64,000 nt of DNA, from positions 124,001 through 188,000 of the forward strand of contig JACKKZ010000003.1 in NCBI GenBank assembly GCA_024236195.1. The letters run 5' to 3'. The notes beneath the pieces are model-generated. The model was not told where the DNA came from and made no database searches. It saw only the letters and a list, made by a program, of their open reading frames with translations. Both the position numbers and the translations under genes were made by a program. The DNA comes from Sphingomonadaceae bacterium (GTDB lineage Bacteria > Pseudomonadota > Alphaproteobacteria > Sphingomonadales > Sphingomonadaceae). Positions 1 to 8,447 of this stretch are shown here, one piece after another (position 1 is the stretch's first letter; each line of letters opens with the position of its first letter).

Positions 1-2370
1 GCCAAAGCCGGTAAAGCGGCCTTCCAATGGCCCGCCATCCCGGCCAGTGCTGCGCAGGGCCCTCAAGGCCGAGAGCGAGGGGATGTTCACCAGCGCATAT
101 TTATCAGCCAGCCAGCTGGTGGCGCGCAAATCATCCGGATTGCCATCTTCGCCTTGCGGCTCCTGCGTGACAAGGATCGCCAGCGGGATGCCTGACAAGG
201 ATCCCCCCGCTGCGACCAGCAAATGCGCCCGACCTTCCAGCGTGGCTTCGACCGGGGCGACCAGTTGCTGGTAGAGCGCGAAGGCCGTTCCCCGATCATA
301 GGGATATGCACCGCTGCCCTGCTGGCTCCATTCCGCCTCTTCCCACGAGGCGACTTTGACATTGCCGCCAACATCCCACAGCAAACGCCGCACGGCATCG
401 CCCACGTCTCGCTCGGTCCAGTCGGAGCGGTGCCAGGCCACCTTGTTGCGGGTAACGGCAAAGACATGGGTGCCCCATGGGGTTGGCTGGAGCAGCAGCA
501 CAGCTTCATCCTTCGCCAGCATTTTTTGCGTTTCAGACAGGTCCAGCGGTTGTGGCCGGGTGAAGGCGAAATAGGCCGGAGTCTCGGCCTGTAGGCGCTG
601 ATCAATCTGCGCCAGTTCGGCTTCGATTGCATCCTGCCGTGCAGACAGGGCGGCACGTTCCGCCGCCGGATCGCTTGCCCCCAGCAGCGCGGTCAGCCGC
701 GTCTCCACAGCGCTCCATTCGTCTGCCAGCGCCTGCCTGCGCGCGGCCAGTTCGCCCAGCCCGGCGCCCGCGTCATCAGCGGCGCGGCGCGCAGCCATCA
801 GCGCAACGGCCCGATCGGTGCTGCCTGCCATCGCCTCTTGCAGGGCGACGAACGCCACTCCGCGCAGCCCGGCCGCCATCTCGGGTTCGCCTTCAAGGTT
901 CCACCACGAAGCTTCTGCCAGCGCCAGGAAATCGCGCTTCTGGCCGGCCATTTCGCGCGCCCGCTGTGCTTCGTCCTGCGCCGAAGTGGCCAGCGTCAGA
1001 CGGCGTTCCTTCCAGGCATCGGTCAGGACCAATGCCGCGCCCAACGCCCCGCTTCGCTGCTCCGGATCACGCAGGCGGAAATCGGCCTGGGCGGACAACG
1101 CCTGCAGGGTCAGCGGGTGCGTTGGACCAAACAGCTCGCGCCGCCCGACAATCACTGCGGAGATCGCTTCCGCGGCGCGATCTTTCTCATCCATCCGGTC
1201 GAGCACAAGGCCAAGGCTGAACAGGATCGCCAGCGTGTCAGGATGTTTCGGCCCGAAGCGAGTGATGCTGCGCTTGAGCCCGTCGAGCAGCATGGACCGC
1301 GCATCATCCAGTTCGAGCATTTCCTCCCGCCCGGCCATCACGATATCACCCGTCGCGATACCCTGCTGGTTAAGCGCGGCCAGTGTGCGCGGATCATCGT
1401 CACCAAACAGGGTTGCAAATTCGCCGCGCACGAAGGTCATCTCCCACCAGGCCTCATCACCGGGGCGCAAGCTGTTGAGTGTGCTGGCATAATGGCCCGA
1501 ATAACCGGTTGTGACGGGGTGGCGCAGCCCCATGGTTTCCGCCGCGAGGCTGCGCGCGCTGCGGAACAGTTCCAGCGCTTCCCACTGGCGCCCCAGCCCG
1601 ACCAGGCTCTGCCCGTGGCTGTCCAGCGCAGCGGCATATTCCTTGCTCTTCCGCGCCCCCGCTGCATCAAGCAAGTCGAGCAGTTCGCGCGATTGCCGCG
1701 CCGCTTTATCGAAGTCACCCGCGGCGCGCGCCGCTTCTGCTTCGCTGGCTGCGCGAGCTACCGCGGCGGTCCAGATCGCCTTGTCGGGGCGGAATTTCGC
1801 AAATTCCTCCAGCGGCAGCCCCGATTGTGCTGCCAGCCGCTTTGCCTGCGGGTAAGCACAGGCAATCCCCGATTTGCCGCGCGGATCGAAAAAGGCCACC
1901 GTTTTGCCTTGTGCCTCGTCATAGCCGTAATCTTGGGTGCCGAAGATCACGCCGCTGTCGGCTTCTTCGCCATCGGGCAGGATCACATTGCCAAGATAGC
2001 CATCTTCACCGGGGCGGTAGAAACCCCGCTTCTCTGCCCATTTCAGGACGGTTTCGAGATCATCGCGGAAATAGACCGTGCGCTGGTCGAAAGCGATGGA
2101 AATGGCGCTGACTTGTGGCTGGCCGGGCACTGAGCCGGGCAATTCCCGCGTGACACTATATTCCCCGCCGCGCTCTTCATCGGGGTAGCGGAAGCGCAGG
2201 CCGACTGCCTCCAGCCCGGCATCATGTTCGCGCTGCAAGCTTTCAAATTGCGCATCCAGTTCCGGGCCGAAACTGCACTCGACCGGGCTGAACTGAACCT
2301 TCTGTGCCTGCGCGGGAATAGCTAGCGCCAGAAATGACCCTGCAATTCCGAATTTCCAACCCGCAGCCAT
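1..2370 (-). CDS. Secreted TPR/CHAT-domain protein, partial (3' end beyond left edge)
   Basis: An uninterrupted minus-strand frame of 790 codons starts at an ATG at 2370 and is still open at base 1. The N-terminus looks like a signal peptide (MAAGWKFGIAGSFLALAIPAQAQ, cut after AQA). Residues about 190-480 are helical with TPR-like repeats, including kinesin-light-chain style HPDTL and HPLTL motifs; a coiled-coil-like stretch follows at about 540-620. From about 640 the sequence has CHAT features: LLVAAGGSLSGIPLAIL and then DKYALVNIPSLSALRALR. CHAT domains are caspase-like cysteine peptidases. The catalytic His and Cys normally lie further downstream and would be outside the window, so activity cannot be judged. 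It lies 29 bp downstream of queF on the same strand. Substrate and partner are unknown. Confidence 0.85.
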   Translation of the reverse strand, partial: MAAGWKFGIAGSFLALAIPAQAQKVQFSPVECSFGPELDAQFESLQREHDAGLEAVGLRFRYPDEERGGEYSVTRELPGSVPGQPQVSAISIAFDQRTVYFRDDLETVLKWAEKRGFYRPGEDGYLGNVILPDGEEADSGVIFGTQDYGYDEAQGKTVAFFDPRGKSGIACAYPQAKRLAAQSGLPLEEFAKFRPDKAIWTAAVARAASEAEAARAAGDFDKAARQSRELLDLLDAAGARKSKEYAAALDSHGQSLVGLGRQWEALELFRSARSLAAETMGLRHPVTTGYSGHYASTLNSLRPGDEAWWEMTFVRGEFATLFGDDDPRTLAALNQQGIATGDIVMAGREEMLELDDARSMLLDGLKRSITRFGPKHPDTLAILFSLGLVLDRMDEKDRAAEAISAVIVGRRELFGPTHPLTLQALSAQADFRLRDPEQRSGALGAALVLTDAWKERRLTLATSAQDEAQRAREMAGQKRDFLALAEASWWNLEGEPEMAAGLRGVAFVALQEAMAGSTDRAVALMAARRAADDAGAGLGELAARRQALADEWSAVETRLTALLGASDPAAERAALSARQDAIEAELAQIDQRLQAETPAYFAFTRPQPLDLSETQKMLAKDEAVLLLQPTPWGTHVFAVTRNKVAWHRSDWTERDVGDAVRRLLWDVGGNVKVASWEEAEWSQQGSGAYPYDRGTAFALYQQLVAPVEATLEGRAHLLVAAGGSLSGIPLAILVTQEPQGEDGNPDDLRATSWLADKYALVNIPSLSALRALRSTGRDGGPLEGRFTGFG

Positions 2371-2399
2371 GACCTTCCCCCGCTTACGCCGGGAGCAGG

Positions 2400-2858
2400 C
2401 TAGCCCCTGCCGCGATAGCTGGCCACCCCCTGATCGGGGACCCATAGATCCGCCGGAGGTGCACCCGTCTGCCAGAAGACATCAATGGGGATGCCTCCGC
2501 GCGGATACCAATAGCCGCCTATGCGCAGCCAGCGGGGCTTCATTTCCTCTGCCAGCCGCTGGCCAATGCCCACCGTCACATCCTCGTGGAAGCCCGAATG
2601 GTTGCGAAAGGAGCCGAGGAAGAGCTTGAGACTCTTGGATTCGACGATGGTTTCCCCCGGCGCATAGTCGATCACCAGATGCGCAAAGTCGGGCTGGCCC
2701 GTCACCGGGCACAGCGAGGTGAATTCAGGCGCAGCAAATCGCACAAGATAGAGGCTGCCCGCGCGCGGATTGGGGACATAGTCCAGCTGCGCCGCCTCCG
2801 GCGATGCGGGCAGGGCGCTGGTCTGGCCCAGATGCAAAGTGTCAGGTGTGTCGCTCAT
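2400..2858 (-). CDS. queF: NADPH-dependent 7-cyano-7-deazaguanine reductase QueF
   Basis: QueF reduces preQ0 to preQ1 in queuosine biosynthesis, in the cytoplasm. This 152-residue protein is the short, single-domain (YkvM-like) type. The family motif ESKSLKLFLGSFRNHSGFHE is present, and the conserved nucleophilic Cys lies in FTSLCPVTGQPDF (about residue 50). I chose the ATG at 2858 (MSDTPDT); in-frame alternatives at 2867 and 2891 would add 3 or 11 residues, and no clear ribosome binding site decides between them. It is transcribed divergently from the gene at 2961, so the 102 bp between them should carry both promoters. No other queuosine genes are in the window. Confidence 0.95.
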   Translation of the reverse strand: MSDTPDTLHLGQTSALPASPEAAQLDYVPNPRAGSLYLVRFAAPEFTSLCPVTGQPDFAHLVIDYAPGETIVESKSLKLFLGSFRNHSGFHEDVTVGIGQRLAEEMKPRWLRIGGYWYPRGGIPIDVFWQTGAPPADLWVPDQGVASYRGRG

Positions 2859-2960
2859 GCCGCGCATCTGCCCTGAACGCGCAAAAGACACAAGCGGGCG
2901 GTTGGAATTGGCAAGTTCAGTGCCTATTCAGCGCGCCTCCCCATCTGGACCATTCCACGC

Positions 2961-4118
2961 ATGAAACGCTTGCCTGCCCTGCCCCTGATTGCCCTTGCGC
3001 TCGCTGCCCCGGTGAGCGCGCAGCAATCGGTGCGCGATTTCCAGCTGCCGCCATCGCCAACACCTTCAGCGACGCCCAATGTGCAGGGCCCGGTGGATAC
3101 GGAAGGTGCCGTGCCGGTCGCCCCGCGCGCGATTGAGACAGACAGGCCCGCCCCGACACCCAGCCCCTTGCCCAGCGCGACACCCGCGCCCGCGCCGACC
3201 CCGTCAACCGCGCCAACTCAAAGCCAACCGCGCCCGACCGCTGAACCGCAACGCCAATCCGCGCCGGTGCAGCCCCCCGCGCCTTCGGCCAGTCCTGCGC
3301 CGGATGGCGTGGAAGCCATTCCCGCCTCACCGCCGGAATTGCCCGCTGCGCCAGAGGCAATGTCGGTTCAGGAGGGCCCGGCTACAGAGACACCGAATGC
3401 TGAGATGCCGTGGTGGATATGGCTGGCCGGAGCAGTTGGCGGGCTGGTTGTGCTCATCCTCGGCATGTGGGCCTGGCGTCGGCGCAGGGAAGAGCCGGTG
3501 GAGGAAATCGTCCCGCCAATTGTGCAAACCGAGCCAGCGCCGGTCGCCACCCCGCTCGCACCGGCTGCCCCTGTAACTGCGCCCGAAATCCAGCCTGCGC
3601 CCACGCCGCGTCCAGCTCCGGCACTTGCGCGCAGCATCGCCATCCGCGCACCGCTGCTGGAAATGGAAACCGCCACGCTCAGCCGCAGCGTCATGGCCTT
3701 GCGCCTGTCCTATCACTTGCGCGTGACCAATCCCGGCGGCACCGCGCTGGAAGGGTTGCAGCTGGAAGGGGAGCTTGCCGCCGCCCATGGCTCTGCACCG
3801 ATTGACGCCCAGCGCGCTGATCCCGCGCGAGCGCTGACCTTGCGCAATGAACTTCCCCGCCTCGATCCGGGCGAGACGCAGGTGTTGAAGGGCGAGATTG
3901 TCCTGCCCTTGTCCGAAATTCGTCCGATCATGCAGGGCAATGTCCCGCTCCTCGTGCCGCTTTTGCTGTGGCGTTGCACCGGGAATGGCTTCCTGCCTTC
4001 CGCGCGTACATATCTGCTCGGTGAAGTGCCGGAGACTATCGGCAGCCGCCTGCGCCCCTATCGGCTTGACCTGCCGCCACAGGGTTATCCCAATCTGGGC
4101 CTCAAGGCGCTCGACTAG
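2961..4118 (+). CDS. Proline-rich single-pass membrane protein, unknown function
   Basis: I do not recognise this 385-residue protein. It begins with a signal peptide (MKRLPALPLIALALAAPVSA), followed by about 120 residues very rich in Pro, Ala, Thr and Ser. A membrane segment at about 151-172 (WIWLAGAVGGLVVLILGMWAW) is followed by an RRRR stop-transfer cluster. A second Pro/Ala linker leads to a folded C-terminal domain of about 170 residues that should be cytoplasmic. It lies 27 bp upstream of the sulfurtransferase gene and may share its transcript. The layout resembles an envelope anchor or BatD-like protein, but no family signature supports a name. Confidence 0.8.
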   Translation: MKRLPALPLIALALAAPVSAQQSVRDFQLPPSPTPSATPNVQGPVDTEGAVPVAPRAIETDRPAPTPSPLPSATPAPAPTPSTAPTQSQPRPTAEPQRQSAPVQPPAPSASPAPDGVEAIPASPPELPAAPEAMSVQEGPATETPNAEMPWWIWLAGAVGGLVVLILGMWAWRRRREEPVEEIVPPIVQTEPAPVATPLAPAAPVTAPEIQPAPTPRPAPALARSIAIRAPLLEMETATLSRSVMALRLSYHLRVTNPGGTALEGLQLEGELAAAHGSAPIDAQRADPARALTLRNELPRLDPGETQVLKGEIVLPLSEIRPIMQGNVPLLVPLLLWRCTGNGFLPSARTYLLGEVPETIGSRLRPYRLDLPPQGYPNLGLKALD

Positions 4119-4145
4119 GAGGCGCGGCGGCGCTACCCATGTGCC

Positions 4146-4994
4146 ATGGAAAACCTTGTTTCAACTCAATGGCTCGCTGACCAGCTTGGCGCTGCTGACC
4201 TCGTGGTGGTGGATGCCTCCGCCCATCTTCCCAATGCAGGCCGCGACCCGCGCGCCGAATATGAGACCGCCCATATTCCCGGCGCGAAATATCTCGACCT
4301 GCCGAGCCTGAAGGACATGAGCAGCCCGGTCCCCAATGCGCTGCCAACGCCCGAGCAATTTGCGGCACGTATGGCTGAGCTGGGGATCAGCGACAGCACC
4401 CGCGTGGTGATTTATGATGCCAGCGCAGTGAAGACCTCTGCCCGCGCATGGTATTTCTTCCATCTTTACGGCCATCACGAAGTTGCGATCCTCGATGGCG
4501 GATTCGGCAAGTGGCAGGCGGAAGGCCGCGCTGTCGAAGCCGGTTGCACTGATTGTGCGCCTGCCACCTATGCCCCAAGCGACGACAAGCGCGCCAAGAT
4601 CCGCAGCAAGGCAGACATGCTCGCCAATGTGGAAAGCCGCGCCGCGCAAGTGGTGGATGCCCGCGATGCCGGGCGTTTTTCTGCTGAAGTGGATGACGCT
4701 GTTCATGGGCTTGCCGGTGGTCATATCCCCGGCGCGCGCAACCTGCCTTTCTTCAAACTCTACAACGAAGACGGTACGTTCAAGGACAAGGCTGGCCTGC
4801 AAGCTGAATTTGACGCTGCCGGGGTTGATCCATCCGGCCCGGTCATCACCAGTTGCGGCGGCGGGGTTACCGCCTGCGTGTTGCTCTTTGCGATGGACCT
4901 GCTCGGCCACCACCATGGCGAGCTCTATGATGGCAGCTGGAGCGAATGGGGTGCTGATCCCGACACGCCGAAGGAAGCCGGGGCACCGCAATAA
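4146..4994 (+). CDS. sseA: 3-mercaptopyruvate/thiosulfate sulfurtransferase
   Basis: The 282 residues form two rhodanese domains: an inactive N-terminal one (DASAHLPNAGRDPRAEYE, TAHIPGAKYLDL) and a catalytic C-terminal one (DARDAGRF, GGHIPGARNLPF). The active-site loop CGGGVTAC begins at Cys237. A CG[S/T]GVTA loop is typical of mercaptopyruvate sulfurtransferases rather than thiosulfate-specific rhodaneses; the Gly in place of Ser/Thr is a small deviation. It would transfer sulfur from 3-mercaptopyruvate to thiol acceptors or cyanide. It lies 2 bp upstream of the cystathionine beta-lyase gene, which suggests joint expression in sulfur amino-acid metabolism. Confidence 0.92.
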   Translation: MENLVSTQWLADQLGAADLVVVDASAHLPNAGRDPRAEYETAHIPGAKYLDLPSLKDMSSPVPNALPTPEQFAARMAELGISDSTRVVIYDASAVKTSARAWYFFHLYGHHEVAILDGGFGKWQAEGRAVEAGCTDCAPATYAPSDDKRAKIRSKADMLANVESRAAQVVDARDAGRFSAEVDDAVHGLAGGHIPGARNLPFFKLYNEDGTFKDKAGLQAEFDAAGVDPSGPVITSCGGGVTACVLLFAMDLLGHHHGELYDGSWSEWGADPDTPKEAGAPQ

Positions 4995-4996
4995 GC

Positions 4997-6229
4997 ATGG
5001 CCAAAGCAAAGGGGCCGCTCCGGCCTGACACAAAGCTGATTGGCGGCGGGCGCAGGCCCGAATGGACGGGCACGGGCGACCAGCCGGGCGCTGTGGTCAG
5101 CCCGCCCGTCTGGCGCGCCAGCACGCATCTTTACCCTGACACCGCAGCATTGAAGCAGGGGCCGACACGCAACGAAGATGGCCGGTTTTTCTACGGCAGG
5201 CGCGGCGCACCGACACAATGGGCGTTGGCGGAGGCGCTGACGGAGCTGGAACCCGGCGCATTTGGCACCTTGCTCTATCCCAGCGGGGTCGCTGCGATTA
5301 CCGGCGCCTTGCTGACAGTGCTCAGCCCCGGTGACGTACTACTGGTGACCGACAATGCCTATGATCCCAGCCGTCATATCTCCAACGGCATGCTAAAACG
5401 CTTTGGGGTCGAGACGCGCTTCTTCGATCCGCTGGATATTGACGCTTACCGCACCCTGTTCTGCGAACGCACGAAAGCCGTGCTGCTGGAAAGTCCTGGC
5501 AGCCTGACCATGGAAGTGTGCGATATCCCGGCCCTCGCCGCGATTGCGCGCGAGCATGGGGCATTGACGCTGCTCGACAACACCTGGGCCGGGCCGACCG
5601 GCTTCCCGGCGCTGGAGCGCGGCTGCGACATTTCGATCATGGCTCTGACCAAGCATGTCAACGGCCATTCGGATGTGTTGATGGGCAGCGTTTCGGCCGG
5701 TGAAGAACTCTATGGCCAATTGCGTCGCACAGCGCAGGATTTGGGTCATGTCGTGTCGCCCGATGACGCTGCGCTGGCCTTGCGCGGCCTCAGGACTATG
5801 GGTGTGCGCCTGCAACGCGAAACGGACAGCGCGCTGGAACTGGCGCGCTATCTTTCGACCCGGCCCGAAGTTGCGCATGTTCTATGCCCGATCCTGCCCG
5901 GCGCGCCAGGGCATGATCTGTGGAAGCGCGACTTCACCGGCGGCTGCGGGCTGTTCTCGATCGTCCTCAAGGGCCGCGACGCCGCCGCAAGGGCGCGCTT
6001 TATCGACGCGTTGGAACTGTTTGGCATCGGCTATAGCTGGGGCGGGTTTGAAAGCCTCGCCATCCCCTTCGACCCTGCCCCGAACCGCAGCGCGGGCAGC
6101 TGGCCGCCATCTGGCTGGAACAAAGAAGACCGTCTGGGCGTTCGTTTTTCAATCGGGTTGGAAGACCCGGCGGACCTGCTTGCCGATCTTGAGCAAGCCT
6201 TCGCCGCGATGGAACAGGATGGGGCATGA
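4997..6229 (+). CDS. metC: Cystathionine beta-lyase (Cys/Met metabolism PLP enzyme)
   Basis: A 410-residue fold-type I PLP enzyme of the Cys/Met metabolism family. The PLP-binding Lys is Lys219 in LTKHVNGHSDVLMG; LLDNTWAGP is the conserved Asp loop and YPSGVAAI the phosphate-binding turn. The overall pattern, with the C-terminal GYSWGGFESLAIP, fits the MetC/CBL branch, which cleaves cystathionine to homocysteine, pyruvate and ammonia. Closely related lyases share these motifs, so the exact substrate is a family inference. It starts 2 bp after the sulfurtransferase and overlaps the next gene by 4 bp (ATGA). Confidence 0.9.
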   Translation: MAKAKGPLRPDTKLIGGGRRPEWTGTGDQPGAVVSPPVWRASTHLYPDTAALKQGPTRNEDGRFFYGRRGAPTQWALAEALTELEPGAFGTLLYPSGVAAITGALLTVLSPGDVLLVTDNAYDPSRHISNGMLKRFGVETRFFDPLDIDAYRTLFCERTKAVLLESPGSLTMEVCDIPALAAIAREHGALTLLDNTWAGPTGFPALERGCDISIMALTKHVNGHSDVLMGSVSAGEELYGQLRRTAQDLGHVVSPDDAALALRGLRTMGVRLQRETDSALELARYLSTRPEVAHVLCPILPGAPGHDLWKRDFTGGCGLFSIVLKGRDAAARARFIDALELFGIGYSWGGFESLAIPFDPAPNRSAGSWPPSGWNKEDRLGVRFSIGLEDPADLLADLEQAFAAMEQDGA

Positions 6230-7323
6230 CGACAACAGCAACAGTGGATGCGGTTGAGCCCGCCGCAGCAGAAGGGGCAACTGACGCCGCAGCAGAGGCA
6301 GCCAGCACGGGCGCCGATGCAAGTGGTGTTCCCTCGCCCGCACCGGAAACCCCCGTAGCGGCAGCGGACGAGATAAAGGAAGCGGTTGGCGCCAAGAGCG
6401 AAACCGCCAAGGGCATTCTCGACACGCTCGATTCCATGGCAATCAGCGCGGGTGACATGCGTATTTCCCTGCTCGATGCGCTGGTCGTGGTAGTTGTGAT
6501 CGTTGGCGTTTACATCGCTGCCTGGGTGCTGACGCGGGTCGCCAAGTCGGCGCTCAAGCGCATGACCAAGCTCGATCCGTCGCAAATGCTTCTGGCAGAC
6601 AAACTGGTATCCCTGGTGGTCTGGGGCCTCGCGATCCTGGTCGGCATCGACATGCTGGGTATCGACCTGACCGCGCTGGCGGTGTTCTCCGGCGCATTCG
6701 GTCTTGCCATTGGTTTCGGCCTTCAGAAAACCTTCGGCAACCTTATCGCCGGGATCATCCTGCTGATGGACCGCTCGATCAAGCCGGGTGACGTGATTGC
6801 CATTGCAGATCAATCCGGTGCCACGACCTTTGGCCAGATCCGCAAAATCGGCATTCGCGCCGTGTCCATCACCACACGGGACGAGAAAGAATATCTGATC
6901 CCGAACGAAAACCTGATGATCAATCAGGTCGAGAACTGGTCCTATTCCAGCAAGAATGTCCGCATCCAGGTGCCCGTGGGCGTCAGCTATAATTGCGATA
7001 TCAAACGCGCGGAACAGCTGATGCTGGAAGCTGCGGGCAGTGTCGACCGTATCCTCAAGACTCCGCCTCCGACAGTGTGGCTGGACCAATATGGGGCAAG
7101 CTCGGTCGATTTTGTGATCCACTGCTGGATCCGCGACCCGGAGGAAGGCGTGGGCAATATCCGCTCCGCTGTACTCAAAAAGTTATGGGATTTGTTCCAG
7201 GCCGAAGGGATCGAAATTCCCTTCCCGCAGAATGACATAAACCTGCGCCGCAATGCTGAATTCGATCAGCTGGTGGCCGCCATCGCACAGCGGGTGGACA
7301 GCAAGGGCGCAAGCGGGGACTAA
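6226..7323 (+). CDS. MscS-family mechanosensitive ion channel
   Basis: A 365-residue inner-membrane protein. The first 60 or so residues are an Ala/Glu-rich low-complexity tail. Membrane helices follow at about 83-105, 122-142 and 145-175; the last has the Gly/Ala-rich pore-helix pattern AVFSGAFGLAIGFGLQKTFG and continues into NLIAGIILLMDRSIKPGDVI, the MscS signature. The C-terminal beta domain (TTRDEKEYLIPNENLMINQV) and mixed alpha/beta domain are complete. It would release solutes on hypo-osmotic shock. The ATG overlaps the metC stop codon (ATGA), implying translational coupling; no functional link with the lyase is known to me. Confidence 0.93.
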   Translation: MTTTATVDAVEPAAAEGATDAAAEAASTGADASGVPSPAPETPVAAADEIKEAVGAKSETAKGILDTLDSMAISAGDMRISLLDALVVVVVIVGVYIAAWVLTRVAKSALKRMTKLDPSQMLLADKLVSLVVWGLAILVGIDMLGIDLTALAVFSGAFGLAIGFGLQKTFGNLIAGIILLMDRSIKPGDVIAIADQSGATTFGQIRKIGIRAVSITTRDEKEYLIPNENLMINQVENWSYSSKNVRIQVPVGVSYNCDIKRAEQLMLEAAGSVDRILKTPPPTVWLDQYGASSVDFVIHCWIRDPEEGVGNIRSAVLKKLWDLFQAEGIEIPFPQNDINLRRNAEFDQLVAAIAQRVDSKGASGD

Positions 7324-7392
7324 AGTTCCCCTTCCCCATCGGCAATTCATTCTCGCTGGCGAGCAGGAAACAGCGCGCGCATTTGGCGCGGC

Positions 7393-8151
7393 ATGGAAAA
7401 GACAGGAACAGTCTATCTCGTCGGAGCAGGTCCGGGTGATCCCGAGCTGTTGACCCTGCGCGCTGTGCGCTTGCTGCGAGCGGCACGTCTGGTGGTGCAT
7501 GACGGGCTGGTTGACCCCGAAATCCTGACACTTGCGCATCCCCATGCGCGCTTTGTCAGCGTGGCCAAGCGCCGTTCCAAACACACACTCCCGCAGGAAG
7601 AGATCAACGCGCTGCTGGTGCGCGAAGCTCTGGCCGGACGCGATGTCGTGCGGCTGAAGGGCGGCGACCCGTTCATTTTCGGCCGTGGCGGCGAAGAGGC
7701 GGAGGCTTGCCGCGCGGCTGGCGTTCCGGTCGAAGTGGTCCCCGGCATCAGCGCCGCCAACGGCGCGGCAGCCGCGGCACAAATTCCGCTCACTCATCGC
7801 GACCGGTCCAGCATCGTCAGCTTCGTCGCCGGCCAGTGCAAGGGGCTGACTGACCAGGACTGGACCGGACTGGCGGGCAAGGGCCGCACGCTGGTGATCT
7901 ACATGGGCGTCAAGACCGCACCACTCATCGCGGAAAAGCTGATGGCGGATGGCCTGGCCCCGGATGTTCCGGTGGCGGTGGTTGAAAACGCGGCCCGGGC
8001 AGACATGCGCGTGCTGCGCGCGGCGCTGGCAGGCCTTCCCGAACTGGTGAAACGGGGCAAGGTGAAAAGCCCCGCCCTGATAATTATTGGCGATGTGACT
8101 GCGCAGGATGACAGCACCCTCGCCCGCATCGCGACGGAGGCACATGCATGA
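7393..8151 (+). CDS. cobA: Uroporphyrinogen-III C-methyltransferase (siroheme synthesis)
   Basis: CobA methylates uroporphyrinogen III at C2 and C7 with SAM to give precorrin-2, the first step to siroheme. The 252-residue protein has the SUMT motifs VGAGPGDPELLTLRA at the N-terminus and RLKGGDPFIFGRGGEEAE near residue 95, then PGISAANGAAAAAQIPLTHR. It lacks the CysG dehydrogenase/chelatase half, so those activities must be encoded elsewhere. It is the first gene of the sulfate assimilation operon and overlaps the next ATG by 4 bp. The siroheme would serve the sulfite reductase encoded two genes downstream. Confidence 0.95.
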   Translation: MEKTGTVYLVGAGPGDPELLTLRAVRLLRAARLVVHDGLVDPEILTLAHPHARFVSVAKRRSKHTLPQEEINALLVREALAGRDVVRLKGGDPFIFGRGGEEAEACRAAGVPVEVVPGISAANGAAAAAQIPLTHRDRSSIVSFVAGQCKGLTDQDWTGLAGKGRTLVIYMGVKTAPLIAEKLMADGLAPDVPVAVVENAARADMRVLRAALAGLPELVKRGKVKSPALIIIGDVTAQDDSTLARIATEAHA

Positions 8152-8447
8152 AGATCCTGACCGGTAATGATCTGAAAAGCGGGGCGGTCACCTGGTGGAC
8201 CGGCTATGACTGGTCAATCCACGTCGAAGACGCCGTGGACGTGGGCGACGAGGCTGACGCCATCGCCGCGCGCGAAGAAGGCGCCCGCCGCGTCAACGCC
8301 CCCTACGCCATCGATGCGGAACGCGACGCCAATGGCGGTGTCCGCCCCGCACATATCAAGGACCGGATTCGCGCGCTCGGCCCCACCGTGCGCCCCGACC
8401 TGACACTGAAACCGGCCGATCCCGAAGCCGGCAACTGGGTGATCTGA
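8148..8447 (+). CDS. DUF2849 family protein
   Basis: A 99-residue soluble protein that looks like DUF2849, known mainly as a companion of sulfite reductase genes in alphaproteobacteria. Visible conserved features are the N-terminal LKSGAVTWW and the C-terminal APYAIDAERD / IKDRIRALGPTVRPDL. It overlaps cobA by 4 bp and its stop codon by 1 bp with the cysI ATG (TGATG), so it is tightly coupled to both. No Cys-rich or nucleotide-binding motif is visible. A helper role in sulfite reduction is inferred only from its position. Confidence 0.88.
   Translation: MKILTGNDLKSGAVTWWTGYDWSIHVEDAVDVGDEADAIAAREEGARRVNAPYAIDAERDANGGVRPAHIKDRIRALGPTVRPDLTLKPADPEAGNWVI

Noticed and set aside
838..2133. Long plus-strand open frame opposite the CHAT gene
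   Set aside because: It is antisense to a clear CHAT/TPR protein; the frame arises from GC-rich codon bias and has no family resemblance.
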